This document shows positions 6,714-13,563 of a DNA stretch of 25,142 nucleotides, one piece after another. The DNA comes from Actinomadura_C sp036008685. GTDB lineage: Bacteria; Actinomycetota; Actinomycetes; Streptosporangiales; Streptosporangiaceae. Within the stretch, counting starts at the first letter, position 1; each line of letters starts with the position of its first letter. The translations under genes and the position numbers were made by a program. The stretch is taken from positions 1 to 25,142 of the forward strand of contig DASYNF010000054.1 in the NCBI GenBank assembly GCA_036008685.1. The letters are read 5' to 3'. The notes under the pieces are model-generated. The model saw nothing but the letters and a program-made list of their open reading frames with translations. It was not told the DNA's origin and ran no database searches.

Positions 6714-8162
6714 ATGACGACGACGCGGTCGAACACCATCGAGACCCGTGTCCCCGCCCGGCTGGACCGGTTGCCCTGGACGCGCTGGCACTGGCTCGTG
6801 CTCATGGGGCTCGGCACCGTATGGATCCTGGACGGCCTCGAGGTCAGTGTCGTGGGCGTGATCGGCCCTCGGCTGACCGATCGGGCGGGCGGCCTCGGGC
6901 TGAGCGACGCCGAGGTGGGGCTGGCGGCCTCGATCTACGTGGCCGGGGCCTGCATCGGCGCGCTGCTGTTCGGTTACCTGACCGACCGCTACGGCCGCAA
7001 GAAACTGTTCCTCGTCACGCTCGCGCTCTATCTGGCCGCGACCGTCGCCACCGCGTTCTCCATGAACCCGCTCTGGTTCTACGTGTGCCGCTTTCTCACC
7101 GGAGCGGGCATCGGGGGCGAATACGCCGCGATCAACTCCGCCATCGACGAGCTCATCCCCGCTCGGGTGCGCGGTCGCGTCGACATCCTGGTGAACGGGT
7201 CCTTCTGGATCGGCACCACGTTGGCGGCGGCCCTGTCGCTGCCGATCCTGAACTCCGGCCTGCTCCCCGCGGACCTCGGCTGGCGGGCGATGTTCCTGCT
7301 CGGCGCGGTCCTCGGGGTCGGGATCATGTTCGTCCGCCGGACGGTCCCGGAGAGCCCGCGGTGGCTGTTCATCCATGGCCGCAACGACGACGCCGAGGAG
7401 ATCGTCGGAGGCATCGAACGTGCGGTGGAGCGGCAGAGCGGCCGGCGGCTGGAGACGCCGGACGAGGCGATCACCATTCACCAGCGGCGGGTGATCGGCT
7501 TCGGTGCCGTCGTCAAGACCATGCTCCGGGACTATCCCCGCAGGTCGGTGCTGGGTCTGGCACTCTTCGTCGGGCAGGCGTTCCTCTACAACGCCGTCTA
7601 CTTCACCTACGCCCTCGTGCTGGCGAAGTTCTTCGGAGTGCCCGACGGCAGGGTCGGCCTCTACCTGATTCCGATCGGGCTCGGAAACTTCGCCGGCGCG
7701 CTCCTGCTCGGCCGGCTGTTCGACTCGATCGGGCGCCGGACCATGATCTCCCTGTCGTACATCGGCTCCGGGGTCCTGTTGATCGGCACCGGCCTCCTGT
7801 TCCGGCACGGCATGTTGTCCGCCGTGACACTGACCGCCTCCTGGTGCGTGGTGTTCTTCCTGGCCTCCGCCGGAGCGAGCGCCGCCTACCTGACCGTCAG
7901 TGAGCTCTTCCCGATGGAGACCCGGGCCATGGCCATCGCGTTCTTCTACGCCGTCGGCACCGGGCTCGGCGGCATCATCGGGCCCACGCTGTTCGGCCGG
8001 CTGGTGGAGACCGGAAAGGTGTCGGCCGTGACGGACGGTTACTTCCTCGGAGCCGCACTGATGATCATCGCCGGCCTCGTCGAGCTGGCCATCGGGGTGG
8101 AGGCGGCCGGCCGCTCCCTGGAGAGCGTGGCCCCGCCGCTGTCGAGCCGGCCGGCCGAGTGA
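6714..8162 (+). CDS. MFS transporter, metabolite:H+ symporter type
   Basis: 482 residues with about 12 hydrophobic helices in two sets of six, split by a polar loop at about residues 225-260. The cytoplasmic loop 2-3 motif is GYLTDRYGRKKLF, repeated in degenerate form in the second half as GRLFDSIGRRT. RFLTGAGIGGEYAAINSAIDELIP in helix 4 and PESPRWLF after helix 6 are typical of the sugar/organic-acid porter branches of the MFS. The substrate is unknown, since the gene stands alone with no catabolic neighbours. The ATG is taken where the charged N-terminal tail starts; the upstream ribosome site (ACGGGG) is close and weak. It is an inner-membrane proton-coupled carrier by family. Confidence 0.9.
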   Translation: MTTTRSNTIETRVPARLDRLPWTRWHWLVLMGLGTVWILDGLEVSVVGVIGPRLTDRAGGLGLSDAEVGLAASIYVAGACIGALLFGYLTDRYGRKKLFLVTLALYLAATVATAFSMNPLWFYVCRFLTGAGIGGEYAAINSAIDELIPARVRGRVDILVNGSFWIGTTLAAALSLPILNSGLLPADLGWRAMFLLGAVLGVGIMFVRRTVPESPRWLFIHGRNDDAEEIVGGIERAVERQSGRRLETPDEAITIHQRRVIGFGAVVKTMLRDYPRRSVLGLALFVGQAFLYNAVYFTYALVLAKFFGVPDGRVGLYLIPIGLGNFAGALLLGRLFDSIGRRTMISLSYIGSGVLLIGTGLLFRHGMLSAVTLTASWCVVFFLASAGASAAYLTVSELFPMETRAMAIAFFYAVGTGLGGIIGPTLFGRLVETGKVSAVTDGYFLGAALMIIAGLVELAIGVEAAGRSLESVAPPLSSRPAE

Positions 8163-8218
8163 CCCCGGCCGGCTGAGGCCCGTGGGGGTGAGCGGCGGCC
8201 GGAGTGCCGTTGCCGCGG

Positions 8219-8231
8219 CTGGGTAACCCAG
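8219..8231. promoter_or_regulatory. Perfect 13-bp palindrome upstream of DUF2795 gene
   Basis: CTGGGT-A-ACCCAG (8219-8231) is a perfect inverted repeat 30 bp before the start of the DUF2795 gene. It may be an operator or leader stem. No second copy was found before the neighbouring paralogue. Confidence 0.3.
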
Positions 8232-8260
8232 TAAGGGACGACCTAAAAGGGGGACTTACG

Positions 8261-8461
8261 ATGACCGAAAGACTGCCTACGCCGCCCGAGGTGCAGAGAT
8301 ACCTGGACGGAGTGGACTTCCCGGCGAATCGCGACCAGCTGATGGAACACGCCCAACGCCAGGGCGCGCCGCAGGAGGTCATCGAAGCGCTCAAGCGGAT
8401 CCCCAACCGTGAATACGAGGGGCCGGCCGGAATCGCCCAGGAGCTCGGCAAGATCGAGTGA
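8261..8461 (+). CDS. DUF2795 family protein, intact copy
   Basis: 66 residues, with a strong ribosome site (AAAGGGGG, 8 nt before the ATG). The sequence PPEVQRYLDGVDFPANRDQLMEHA, then EVIEALKRIPNREYEGPAGI, is the standard DUF2795 domain: a small helical unit, often found singly or in tandem in actinomycetes, with no defined function. The full open frame reaches back to 8204, but the ribosome site fixes the start at 8261. It is followed 94 bp later by a second, diverged copy. Confidence 0.85.
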   Translation: MTERLPTPPEVQRYLDGVDFPANRDQLMEHAQRQGAPQEVIEALKRIPNREYEGPAGIAQELGKIE

Positions 8462-8554
8462 GCTGTGGCGCCGGGAGGACGGCCGGTATCCCGTCTGGTG
8501 AGACACGTCGCCCCGGGACATATACCACGCCGGCATATCGATGGGGGGAGCCGT

Positions 8555-8959
8555 ATGGCCGACACGCTGCCGAGCCCGGCACTGCTGCAAAGGTATCTGC
8601 GGGGCGTGGACTATCCGGTCACGCGCGATCAGCTGGTCGAATACGCGCGGACGAGATGCGATCGCGTGATCACCGCACTGGAACGGCTGCCGGACCGCGA
8701 ATACACCCGCCCGCCCGGCGGCAGCGGTCAGCCGGGCATGGCAGCCTCGGCCGCCGGTGACGAGGTCCGTATCCGCTGGGCGGCGAGGGTGTTGAGCAGG
8801 TCGCCGAAACCGTGTGATGCGCGCGGCTTGCGCCGGGCCGAGGTGACGACGGTCGATCCGGTCGTGCGGAGGATGCGGTGCCCTGCCATGGCCAGTGCCT
8901 CGACCAGTGCGTGGTCCTCCGCGGTGCGCAGGGGCGGAAACCCCCCGGCGGAGAGATAG
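8555..8959 (+). CDS. DUF2795 paralogue with run-on C-terminus
   Basis: The ATG at 8555 has GGGGGAG 5 nt upstream. Residues 1-50 (PSPALLQRYLRGVDYPVTRDQLVEYA, then ITALERLPDREYTRP) align with the upstream DUF2795 protein, with a two-residue deletion after the EYA helix. After about residue 52 the similarity stops: the usual ending of roughly 10 residues plus stop is missing. The frame continues about 80 more codons, crossing the stop of the convergent glycosyltransferase and running antisense through about 230 bp of it. The tail is therefore not a natural domain. Either the gene lost its stop by deletion, or it is a young pseudogene. The start and domain are secure; the end is not. Confidence 0.55.
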   Translation: MADTLPSPALLQRYLRGVDYPVTRDQLVEYARTRCDRVITALERLPDREYTRPPGGSGQPGMAASAAGDEVRIRWAARVLSRSPKPCDARGLRRAEVTTVDPVVRRMRCPAMASASTSAWSSAVRRGGNPPAER

Positions 8960-9459
8960 GCGGCGCCGGTGAAGCCGAGGTTGGCGCCGTGCACATGCGG
9001 GTGGGTGCCGTCGTCGTCCTCGTCGCCGTAGTGACGCCGGTAGATCTCCGGCAGGTGCGGCGGATGCTCGGACCAGTCGGCCACCCGTACGGTCCCGACG
9101 ACCGCCTCCCAGCCCAGTGCCGCATAGCGCAGCTGGGTGGTGAGCCAGTCCTCCGGGACCATCGTGTCGGCGTCCGTGGTGGCGACCCACAGCGCCTTCG
9201 GGTCCGTACGCGCCGGCCTCAGCGCCGCCCGGACTCCGGTCGCACGGGCCAGGCCGACGTTGGTGGCCTTGACCTCCAGGACGGTGGCCCCGGCGCGGCG
9301 GGCGTGATGTGCGGTCCGGTCCGTACAGGAGTCCGCGACCACGATCACGCGTACCGGCAGCGGCACCAAGGCGGCCGCGCGCCCGAGCGCGGTCAGGCAG
9401 CTCGGCAGCAGTTCGGCCTCATCGTGCGCGGGCACCACCACGGCCACGGCTTCGATCAC
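8728..9459 (-). CDS. Family 2 glycosyltransferase
   Basis: 243 residues. A GT-A fold is shown by the start VIEAVAVVVPAHDEAELLPSC (strand and nucleotide-binding loop), VVADSCTDRT, the metal-binding DAD at 96-98 within ATTDADTMVP, and the acceptor-side acid pair in RTAEDHALVEAL. Such enzymes transfer a sugar from a nucleotide donor. No membrane helix is present, so it is cytoplasmic or peripheral. The start is GTG at 9459, whose GTGA overlaps the stop of the methyltransferase gene, with GAGGG 8 nt upstream; translation is therefore coupled. It is the last gene of the four-gene operon and ends convergently against the DUF2795 paralogue, whose run-on frame overlaps it antisense. Donor and acceptor are unknown. 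Confidence 0.9.
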   Translation of the reverse strand: MIEAVAVVVPAHDEAELLPSCLTALGRAAALVPLPVRVIVVADSCTDRTAHHARRAGATVLEVKATNVGLARATGVRAALRPARTDPKALWVATTDADTMVPEDWLTTQLRYAALGWEAVVGTVRVADWSEHPPHLPEIYRRHYGDEDDDGTHPHVHGANLGFTGAAYLSAGGFPPLRTAEDHALVEALAMAGHRILRTTGSTVVTSARRKPRASHGFGDLLNTLAAQRIRTSSPAAEAAMPG

Positions 9460-10076
9460 GCGAGGCCCTCGCGGGTCGCCACCGACAGGGACACCGGATC
9501 GGTGCCCTGCGGAGCTCGCACATAGACCTGGGCGAGGAAGTCCGGCTCGGCATGGTCGGCCACCAGTGTGAGTTCCGGCCGCCGCGCCAGCGCGCGGTGG
9601 GCCTCGTCCCCGCCCAAGGGATAGTCGGCGACCGGGTGGCGCCAGTGCACCGCGAGCAGGGTGCCGCCGTCCTCGAGCGCCACCATGGACCGGTCGAGCA
9701 CTTCGCCGAGATCCTCCTTGGAGAAGTAATAGAGCACCTCGGACAGCACGATGAGATCGAAGGTGCCTCCCGGCCAGTCGGCCGGGAGGCGGCGCCGGGC
9801 CACGCGTACGTGGGGGAGGGCCGAGGTCCGGCGCGCCGCCGCCTGAACCGCCGTGGGGGCGACGTCGCAGGCCAGCAGGGAATCGCAGCGCGATGCCAGC
9901 AGTTCGGTCAGGACCCCGATCGAGCAGCCGGGTTCGAAGGCGCGGCGGTAGCGGGGCCGGGGAAGGAGGGCGGCGCTGAGGGCGTACTTCCTGGCCTCGT
10001 ACCAGCGGGAGGCGAGCCTCCAGGGGTCCGGCGACGTCGCGTAGACGGTAGCGAAGTATTCGGGGCCGAGGCTCAC
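9456..10076 (-). CDS. Class I SAM-dependent methyltransferase, NodS-like
   Basis: 206 residues. The segment YFATVYATSPDPWRLASRWYEARKY at the start is typical of NodS-like methyltransferases. SAM motif I is FEPGCSIGVLTELLA, the acidic motif II is LLACDVA, and motif IV is FDLIVLSEVLYYFSKEDL. NodS N-methylates an amino sugar freed by a deacetylase, and here the gene directly follows a PIG-L deacetylase, which supports an analogous order of reactions (inference). The start is GTG at 10076, overlapping the PIG-L stop as GTGA, with AGGAGG 11 nt upstream. In some bacteria these two activities are fused in one protein; here they are separate but overlapping. Confidence 0.88.
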   Translation of the reverse strand: MSLGPEYFATVYATSPDPWRLASRWYEARKYALSAALLPRPRYRRAFEPGCSIGVLTELLASRCDSLLACDVAPTAVQAAARRTSALPHVRVARRRLPADWPGGTFDLIVLSEVLYYFSKEDLGEVLDRSMVALEDGGTLLAVHWRHPVADYPLGGDEAHRALARRPELTLVADHAEPDFLAQVYVRAPQGTDPVSLSVATREGLA

Positions 10077-10897
10077 CGGAAGAGCACCTCCTGATCGCGG
10101 GTGAAGTGGGCGACGATGCCGGGTGGCAGGACGGCGTCGAGGCCGCGGCCACGCGGCTCGAGCTGGCTGCCGAAGCAGCCGATCGCGGCTCTCTTGCGGG
10201 CCGCCGCGGCGCGCGACAGGGGCACGCGGACCGCGGTGTCCCACGGCAGCCGCGGGTCCGCGGCACGCGCCCAGTGCCAGGCCCAGATCGGGAAGTGCAG
10301 CAGCCGGGCGGTGCCGCGGGCCCTGGCCGCCGCCCGCCCGGCCGCCTCGTGGTCGGCATGGGCGTCGCCGGACCAGGGGGCGAGCGCGATGTCGAAGCCC
10401 TCCATGGCCGGGCCGAGCGTGTCCGCGAGATCGGACTCGTGCCGGCTCAGGCCGGTGTCCGGCAGGCCCAGCCGGATGACCTCGGTCCCGCTCGCGCCCA
10501 GCCGATCCAGTGCCGCGGTGGTCTCGGCGACCCGGCGTGCCGCGAGGGCGGCCGCGGCCCGCGGACCGAGGCCCGGGTGGGAGGCCTCCCCATCGGTGAC
10601 CGCGATCAGGCGGATCCGGGCTCCGGTGGCCGCCAGCAGCGCCATCGTGCCGCCGACGCCGAGGATCTCGTCGTCGGGATGGGCGGCCACCACGACGACC
10701 CGGCGCCACGCTCCGGGATCGACCTCGGCGAGCGCGGCGAGGCCCGGCCAGCGCCGCCACTCCGCCTCGTCGGTGCCCGGAGCGTCGATCAGGCCGGGCT
10801 CTGTCTCCCAGAGGCCTGTCCCCGAGAGCCCTGTCCCCGTAAGCCCCGCTTCTGAAAGTCCTGTCTCCGCGAGTCCTGTCTCCGGAAGATCGCTCAC
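10073..10897 (-). CDS. PIG-L (LmbE-like) family deacetylase
   Basis: 274 residues. The zinc motif AHPDDE (H73, D75, D76, E77) and the later DAHADHEAAG with its metal histidine identify the PIG-L/LmbE/MshB fold, zinc hydrolases that remove N-acetyl groups from sugars. MshB and BshB act in mycothiol and bacillithiol synthesis, but the operon context differs from the mycothiol genes. Residues 4-33 are an unusual five-residue repeat (xETGL-like, six units) encoded by a 15-bp DNA tandem repeat; it lies before the fold and is probably disordered. The start is GTG at 10897, overlapping the stop of the acyl-CoA-dehydrogenase-like gene (GTGA). An internal start after the repeats would also give an intact domain, so the true N-terminus needs proof. 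Confidence 0.9.
   Translation of the reverse strand: MSDLPETGLAETGLSEAGLTGTGLSGTGLWETEPGLIDAPGTDEAEWRRWPGLAALAEVDPGAWRRVVVVAAHPDDEILGVGGTMALLAATGARIRLIAVTDGEASHPGLGPRAAAALAARRVAETTAALDRLGASGTEVIRLGLPDTGLSRHESDLADTLGPAMEGFDIALAPWSGDAHADHEAAGRAAARARGTARLLHFPIWAWHWARAADPRLPWDTAVRVPLSRAAAARKRAAIGCFGSQLEPRGRGLDAVLPPGIVAHFTRDQEVLFR
10800..10889 (-). repeat. Six-unit 15-bp coding tandem repeat
   Basis: Six consecutive 15-bp units occupy the 5' end of the PIG-L gene: 10800-10814, 10815-10829, 10830-10844, 10845-10859, 10860-10874 and 10875-10889. The + strand units are variants of CCTGTCTCCGCGAGT, with one to six differences between copies. Since 15 is a multiple of three, gain or loss of a unit keeps the frame and changes the protein by five residues. 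Confidence 0.9.
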
Positions 10898-11859
10898 CAG
10901 CCCGCCCCCCGCAGGGCGACGAGCGCGCCGAGCTCGGCCTGATCACGCTCGGCGTGGTGCTGACGGAGATAGACGGTGAGGTCGGCCACGCGGCGGGCGT
11001 GCGCGGCGTCGTGGCAGAGCGGCCCCGCGCCCAGTGCGCGCCCGACCCGGTCCATCACCTCGCCGGCGACGCCCTCCACGAGGGTGCGGACTCTGAGCGC
11101 CCGCTCGGGGCCCGCTCCCTTTCGATCGTGGGGGTCGGCGTCTATCTCGTCGGCGGCCGCGTCGAGGGCCTGGCGTGCCACACGCAGGGCGATGTCGACC
11201 ATGGCGAGATGGGCCAGCGCGTGCGGGCCCATCTCCCGTGCCCGTGCGGCGGCGAGAAGAGTACGGCCCAGTGCCCGCGCGCCGCCGTACCAGCACGCTG
11301 CGACCCCCACCCCTCCGTGCGCGAAACCCGGGCGCTCGACATAGCCGCCCGGCGGGCCCACCGCCTCGGCCGGCACGTCGTCGAACCGGACGTCGAGGGT
11401 GTCGCTTCCGGCCATGCCCACCGCCGGCCAGGTGCCGGCCACGGGTGTGCGGCCAGGGCCGCCGATGGCGGCGGCGAACAGCCGGGGGCCTTCGGCCGTA
11501 CGGGCGGTCACGAGGGCGTGGGTGCACAGGCGGGCTCCGGAGCAATAGCGCTTGACCCCCGTCAGCCGCCAGCCTTCGCCGGTGTCGGCGGCGGACAGGA
11601 CCGTCCCAGGCGGTTCGGCGGCCCAGACTCCCCACCGGCTCCCCGGCGCGGGAGCCGGCCCGCCCAGCTCGTCGAGTATGGCCACCGCGTCGGCGTGTCC
11701 CTCACCGAGCCGCGCCAGTGCCAGATCCTCCTCGCCGAGTGCGGCCAAGCCCTCGAACCGTGCGCGGGTCCGCCCGCCGCCCGGCAGCGGCAAGGTCAGC
11801 CTTCCCGTCCGCAGGGCGTCCCTGAACAACCCCTCGACCCGCTCACGCTCCCCATCCAT
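10894..11859 (-). CDS. Acyl-CoA dehydrogenase-fold protein, atypical
   Basis: 321 residues, shorter than the usual 380-400. Family features are the FAD/substrate beta-domain stretch GWRLTGVKRYCSGARLCTHALV, then DTLDVRFDDVPAEAVG, and a helical C-terminal domain from about residue 190 (ACWYGGARALGRTLL). The C-terminal region reads DAAHARRVADLTVYLRQHHAERD. The canonical R-x-IYEGT segment that follows the catalytic region in chain-length dehydrogenases is not recognisable, so it is probably not a beta-oxidation enzyme. It may be a specialised dehydrogenase or a flavin monooxygenase-like member. The ATG at 11857-11859 is preceded closely by GGGG. It is the first gene of the four-gene operon, divergent from the gene at 12022 across a 162-bp gap. 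Confidence 0.82.
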   Translation of the reverse strand: MDGERERVEGLFRDALRTGRLTLPLPGGGRTRARFEGLAALGEEDLALARLGEGHADAVAILDELGGPAPAPGSRWGVWAAEPPGTVLSAADTGEGWRLTGVKRYCSGARLCTHALVTARTAEGPRLFAAAIGGPGRTPVAGTWPAVGMAGSDTLDVRFDDVPAEAVGPPGGYVERPGFAHGGVGVAACWYGGARALGRTLLAAARAREMGPHALAHLAMVDIALRVARQALDAAADEIDADPHDRKGAGPERALRVRTLVEGVAGEVMDRVGRALGAGPLCHDAAHARRVADLTVYLRQHHAERDQAELGALVALRGAGW

Positions 11860-12021
11860 GGCGCCCCATTACCCAGGAAAGTCCTCTCCTATCAGGACAC
11901 CGATCACGAATCACCCTGGAGTCTCCCGGCACACCGGTTACGGCCCGGGGCGGGGTGCCGCCGCATGGATCGGCGCGGGCGTGGCATAACGACTGCGGAG
12001 ACCTGTTTCGCGGGAGGTGGC

Positions 12022-12552
12022 ATGACCACGCACGGCGACACGCAGACCAGGACGGCTCGCACGGCCGTCGATATGCGCCTGATCGGGATCTACCTGAACG
12101 ACCACCTGGGCGGGGCGACGAGCGGTGTGGAGCTGGTCCGGCGCGCGGCCAGAGCCCAGCGTGGCTGGGAGGCGGGCCGCGTCCTCGACCGGCTGGCCCG
12201 GGAGATCAGCGAGGACCGGGCCGAACTGATGAGCATGATGACCGCGCTGGGCGTCCAGATCCAGCGCTACAAGGTCGTTTTCGGCTGGATGGTCGAGAAG
12301 GCCGGCCGGCTCAAGCTGAACGGACGCCTCCTGAGCCGGTCACCGTTGAGTGACGTCATCGAGCTGGAAGGGCTCCGGCTCGGCGTGGAGGGGAAGGGCG
12401 CGTGCTGGCGCGGGATGCGGATGCTCGCCGAGCGGGACCGCCGCCTCGACCCTGACCGGCTCGAAGATCTGATCACTCGTGCGGGCCGGCAGGCGGAGAC
12501 CCTCGAGGAACTGCGGGTCCGCGCCTTCCGCAGGCTGATCGGGATGGAGTGA
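12022..12552 (+). CDS. Conserved hypothetical helical protein (176 aa)
   Basis: The ATG has GGGAGG about 4 nt upstream. The protein is almost entirely helical and charged: LIGIYLNDHLGGATSGVELVRRAA, then LAREISEDRAELMSMMTALG, then a basic segment with RYKVVFGWMVEKAGRLKLNG, and repeated Glu/Arg helices to the end. There is no membrane span, zinc motif or known enzyme motif. I recall similar unnamed proteins in actinomycetes but cannot assign a domain. The long open frame back to 10954 is antisense to the acyl-CoA-dehydrogenase-like gene and is not part of it. It is divergent from that operon and convergent with gntR (22-bp gap). Confidence 0.8.
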   Translation: MTTHGDTQTRTARTAVDMRLIGIYLNDHLGGATSGVELVRRAARAQRGWEAGRVLDRLAREISEDRAELMSMMTALGVQIQRYKVVFGWMVEKAGRLKLNGRLLSRSPLSDVIELEGLRLGVEGKGACWRGMRMLAERDRRLDPDRLEDLITRAGRQAETLEELRVRAFRRLIGME

Positions 12553-12574
12553 CGGGAGATCCCGGTCAGCCGGT

Positions 12575-13351
12575 TCAGCCGGTGACGACCACGAGGGGGC
12601 GCGCGGGCGCGGAGGAGCGGTGGAGCTCCACCTCGAAGCGGCTGCGGTCGCCGCGGTGGTAGGCCACGAAGCTCTCCACGGGCCGGTCGTTCTCGCCGAG
12701 GCTGACGCTGCGCAGCACGAGTACGGGCGCGCCCTTGGCCAGGCCGAGGCTGCGGGCGAGCGCAGGGCCGGCCGCCGCGGCCTCGACGGACCGGCGTCCG
12801 CGCACGAGCCGCACGCCGTACTTGGTCTCGAGGAGGGCGTAGAGGGACTGGTCGGTCAGGTCCTCGTCCACGAGCCCGGGAGCGAGGTCGGCCGGCACGT
12901 GCGTGAGGGTGAGGACCCACGGCTCGTCGTCGATGTAGCGGAGGCGCTCGACCACGGTCACCGGGTCTCCGGGCTCCATCCGCAGGTCCGCGGCGATCTG
13001 TGCGTCCGCCGGCACCACGGCGAGCTTGCGGACGTCGCTGCGCAGGTGGCCGCCGCGTGCGGCGACGTCCTCGTAGAGACCGGTGAGCGACTGCACGAGT
13101 CCCTCGGCGGTCTTGGGCTTGGCGAAGAAGGTGCCACGGCCCTTGACCCGCTCGATCACGCCCTCGCCTTCGAGCTCGGCGAGCGCCTGCCGCACCACCG
13201 TGCGGGACACCCCGTACGTGGTGCAGAGCTCGTGATCGCCGGGGAGGCGGTCGCCCGGCCGGCACGCCTGCCGTTCCATCTCCTCGAGGAGGATCAGCTT
13301 GAGCTGGTGATAGAAGGGCAGTGGCGAGGAACGATCGATACTTGCCTGCAT
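12575..13351 (-). CDS. GntR family regulator, HutC/UTRA subfamily
   Basis: 258 residues. The winged-helix DNA-binding domain occupies residues 10-78 (PLPFYHQLKLIL, DHELCTTYGVSRTVVRQALAEL, VIERVKGRGTFFAKP). A UTRA ligand-binding domain runs from about residue 100 to the end (PVTVVERLRYIDDEPWVLTLTHVP and later VESFVAYHRGDRSRFEVEL). UTRA regulators sense small metabolites, often sugar phosphates or acids, and usually repress their catabolic operon. I start at the ATG at 13351; no good ribosome site precedes it. An in-frame TTG 24 nt upstream with AGGAG 9 nt before it, and an ATG at 13390, are alternatives. Two palindromic candidate operators lie upstream (13380-13406, 13490-13505), and a third, perfect one lies at the promoter of the adjoining catabolic operon (16158-16173). 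It is probably the local, self-regulated repressor. Confidence 0.9.
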   Translation of the reverse strand: MQASIDRSSPLPFYHQLKLILLEEMERQACRPGDRLPGDHELCTTYGVSRTVVRQALAELEGEGVIERVKGRGTFFAKPKTAEGLVQSLTGLYEDVAARGGHLRSDVRKLAVVPADAQIAADLRMEPGDPVTVVERLRYIDDEPWVLTLTHVPADLAPGLVDEDLTDQSLYALLETKYGVRLVRGRRSVEAAAAGPALARSLGLAKGAPVLVLRSVSLGENDRPVESFVAYHRGDRSRFEVELHRSSAPARPLVVVTG

Positions 13352-13379
13352 GTCATTAGAGGATAACAACTTCCGGCGC

Positions 13380-13406
13380 TCCTGTCCCATTGCCGTGCGG
13401 ACAGGA
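13380..13406. promoter_or_regulatory. Spaced inverted repeat upstream of gntR
   Basis: TCCTGTCC (13380-13387) and GGACAGGA (13399-13406) form a perfect 8-bp inverted repeat with an 11-bp centre. The half-sites resemble those of the 16-bp palindrome at 16158. It lies 30-55 bp upstream of the chosen gntR start, so it is a candidate autoregulatory site. Confidence 0.4.
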
Positions 13407-13489
13407 TCAGGGGCTCTCCCACGCTCGCTCGGACGCTCGTGCGAACGGTTCGAGGATGCCCGGCGCCGGGACTTCGAGGCCTGGCAGGC

Positions 13490-13505
13490 TCTTGTCCGTA
13501 CAGGA
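13490..13505. promoter_or_regulatory. Candidate GntR operator upstream of gntR
   Basis: Read on the minus strand the site is TCCTGTACGGACAAGA, matching the palindrome at 16158 (TCCTGTACGTACAGGA) at 14 of 16 positions. It lies just downstream of a TATAGG -10-like hexamer in an AT-rich patch (about 13508-13526), between the HAD gene and gntR. A chance match of the same quality exists in the glycosyltransferase gene (9315-9330), so the score alone is not proof; the position is what supports it. Confidence 0.45.
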
Positions 13506-13563
13506 TGAGAACAAAACACCTATAAGGGGAGAGCGGCGCCCTGAGGCCGTGCGGCTCTCGACC

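Noticed and set aside
6627..7808. Minus-strand open frame of 393 codons.
   Set aside because: Shadow of the MFS transporter; the product is rich in Asp/Gln/His/Arg, as expected from antisense of membrane helices.
9315..9330. A 14/16 match to the 16-bp palindrome (TCCTGTACGTACAGGA).
   Set aside because: It lies inside the glycosyltransferase coding sequence and encodes the conserved SCTDRT segment, so it is explained by the protein. It does warn that a 14/16 match can arise by chance.
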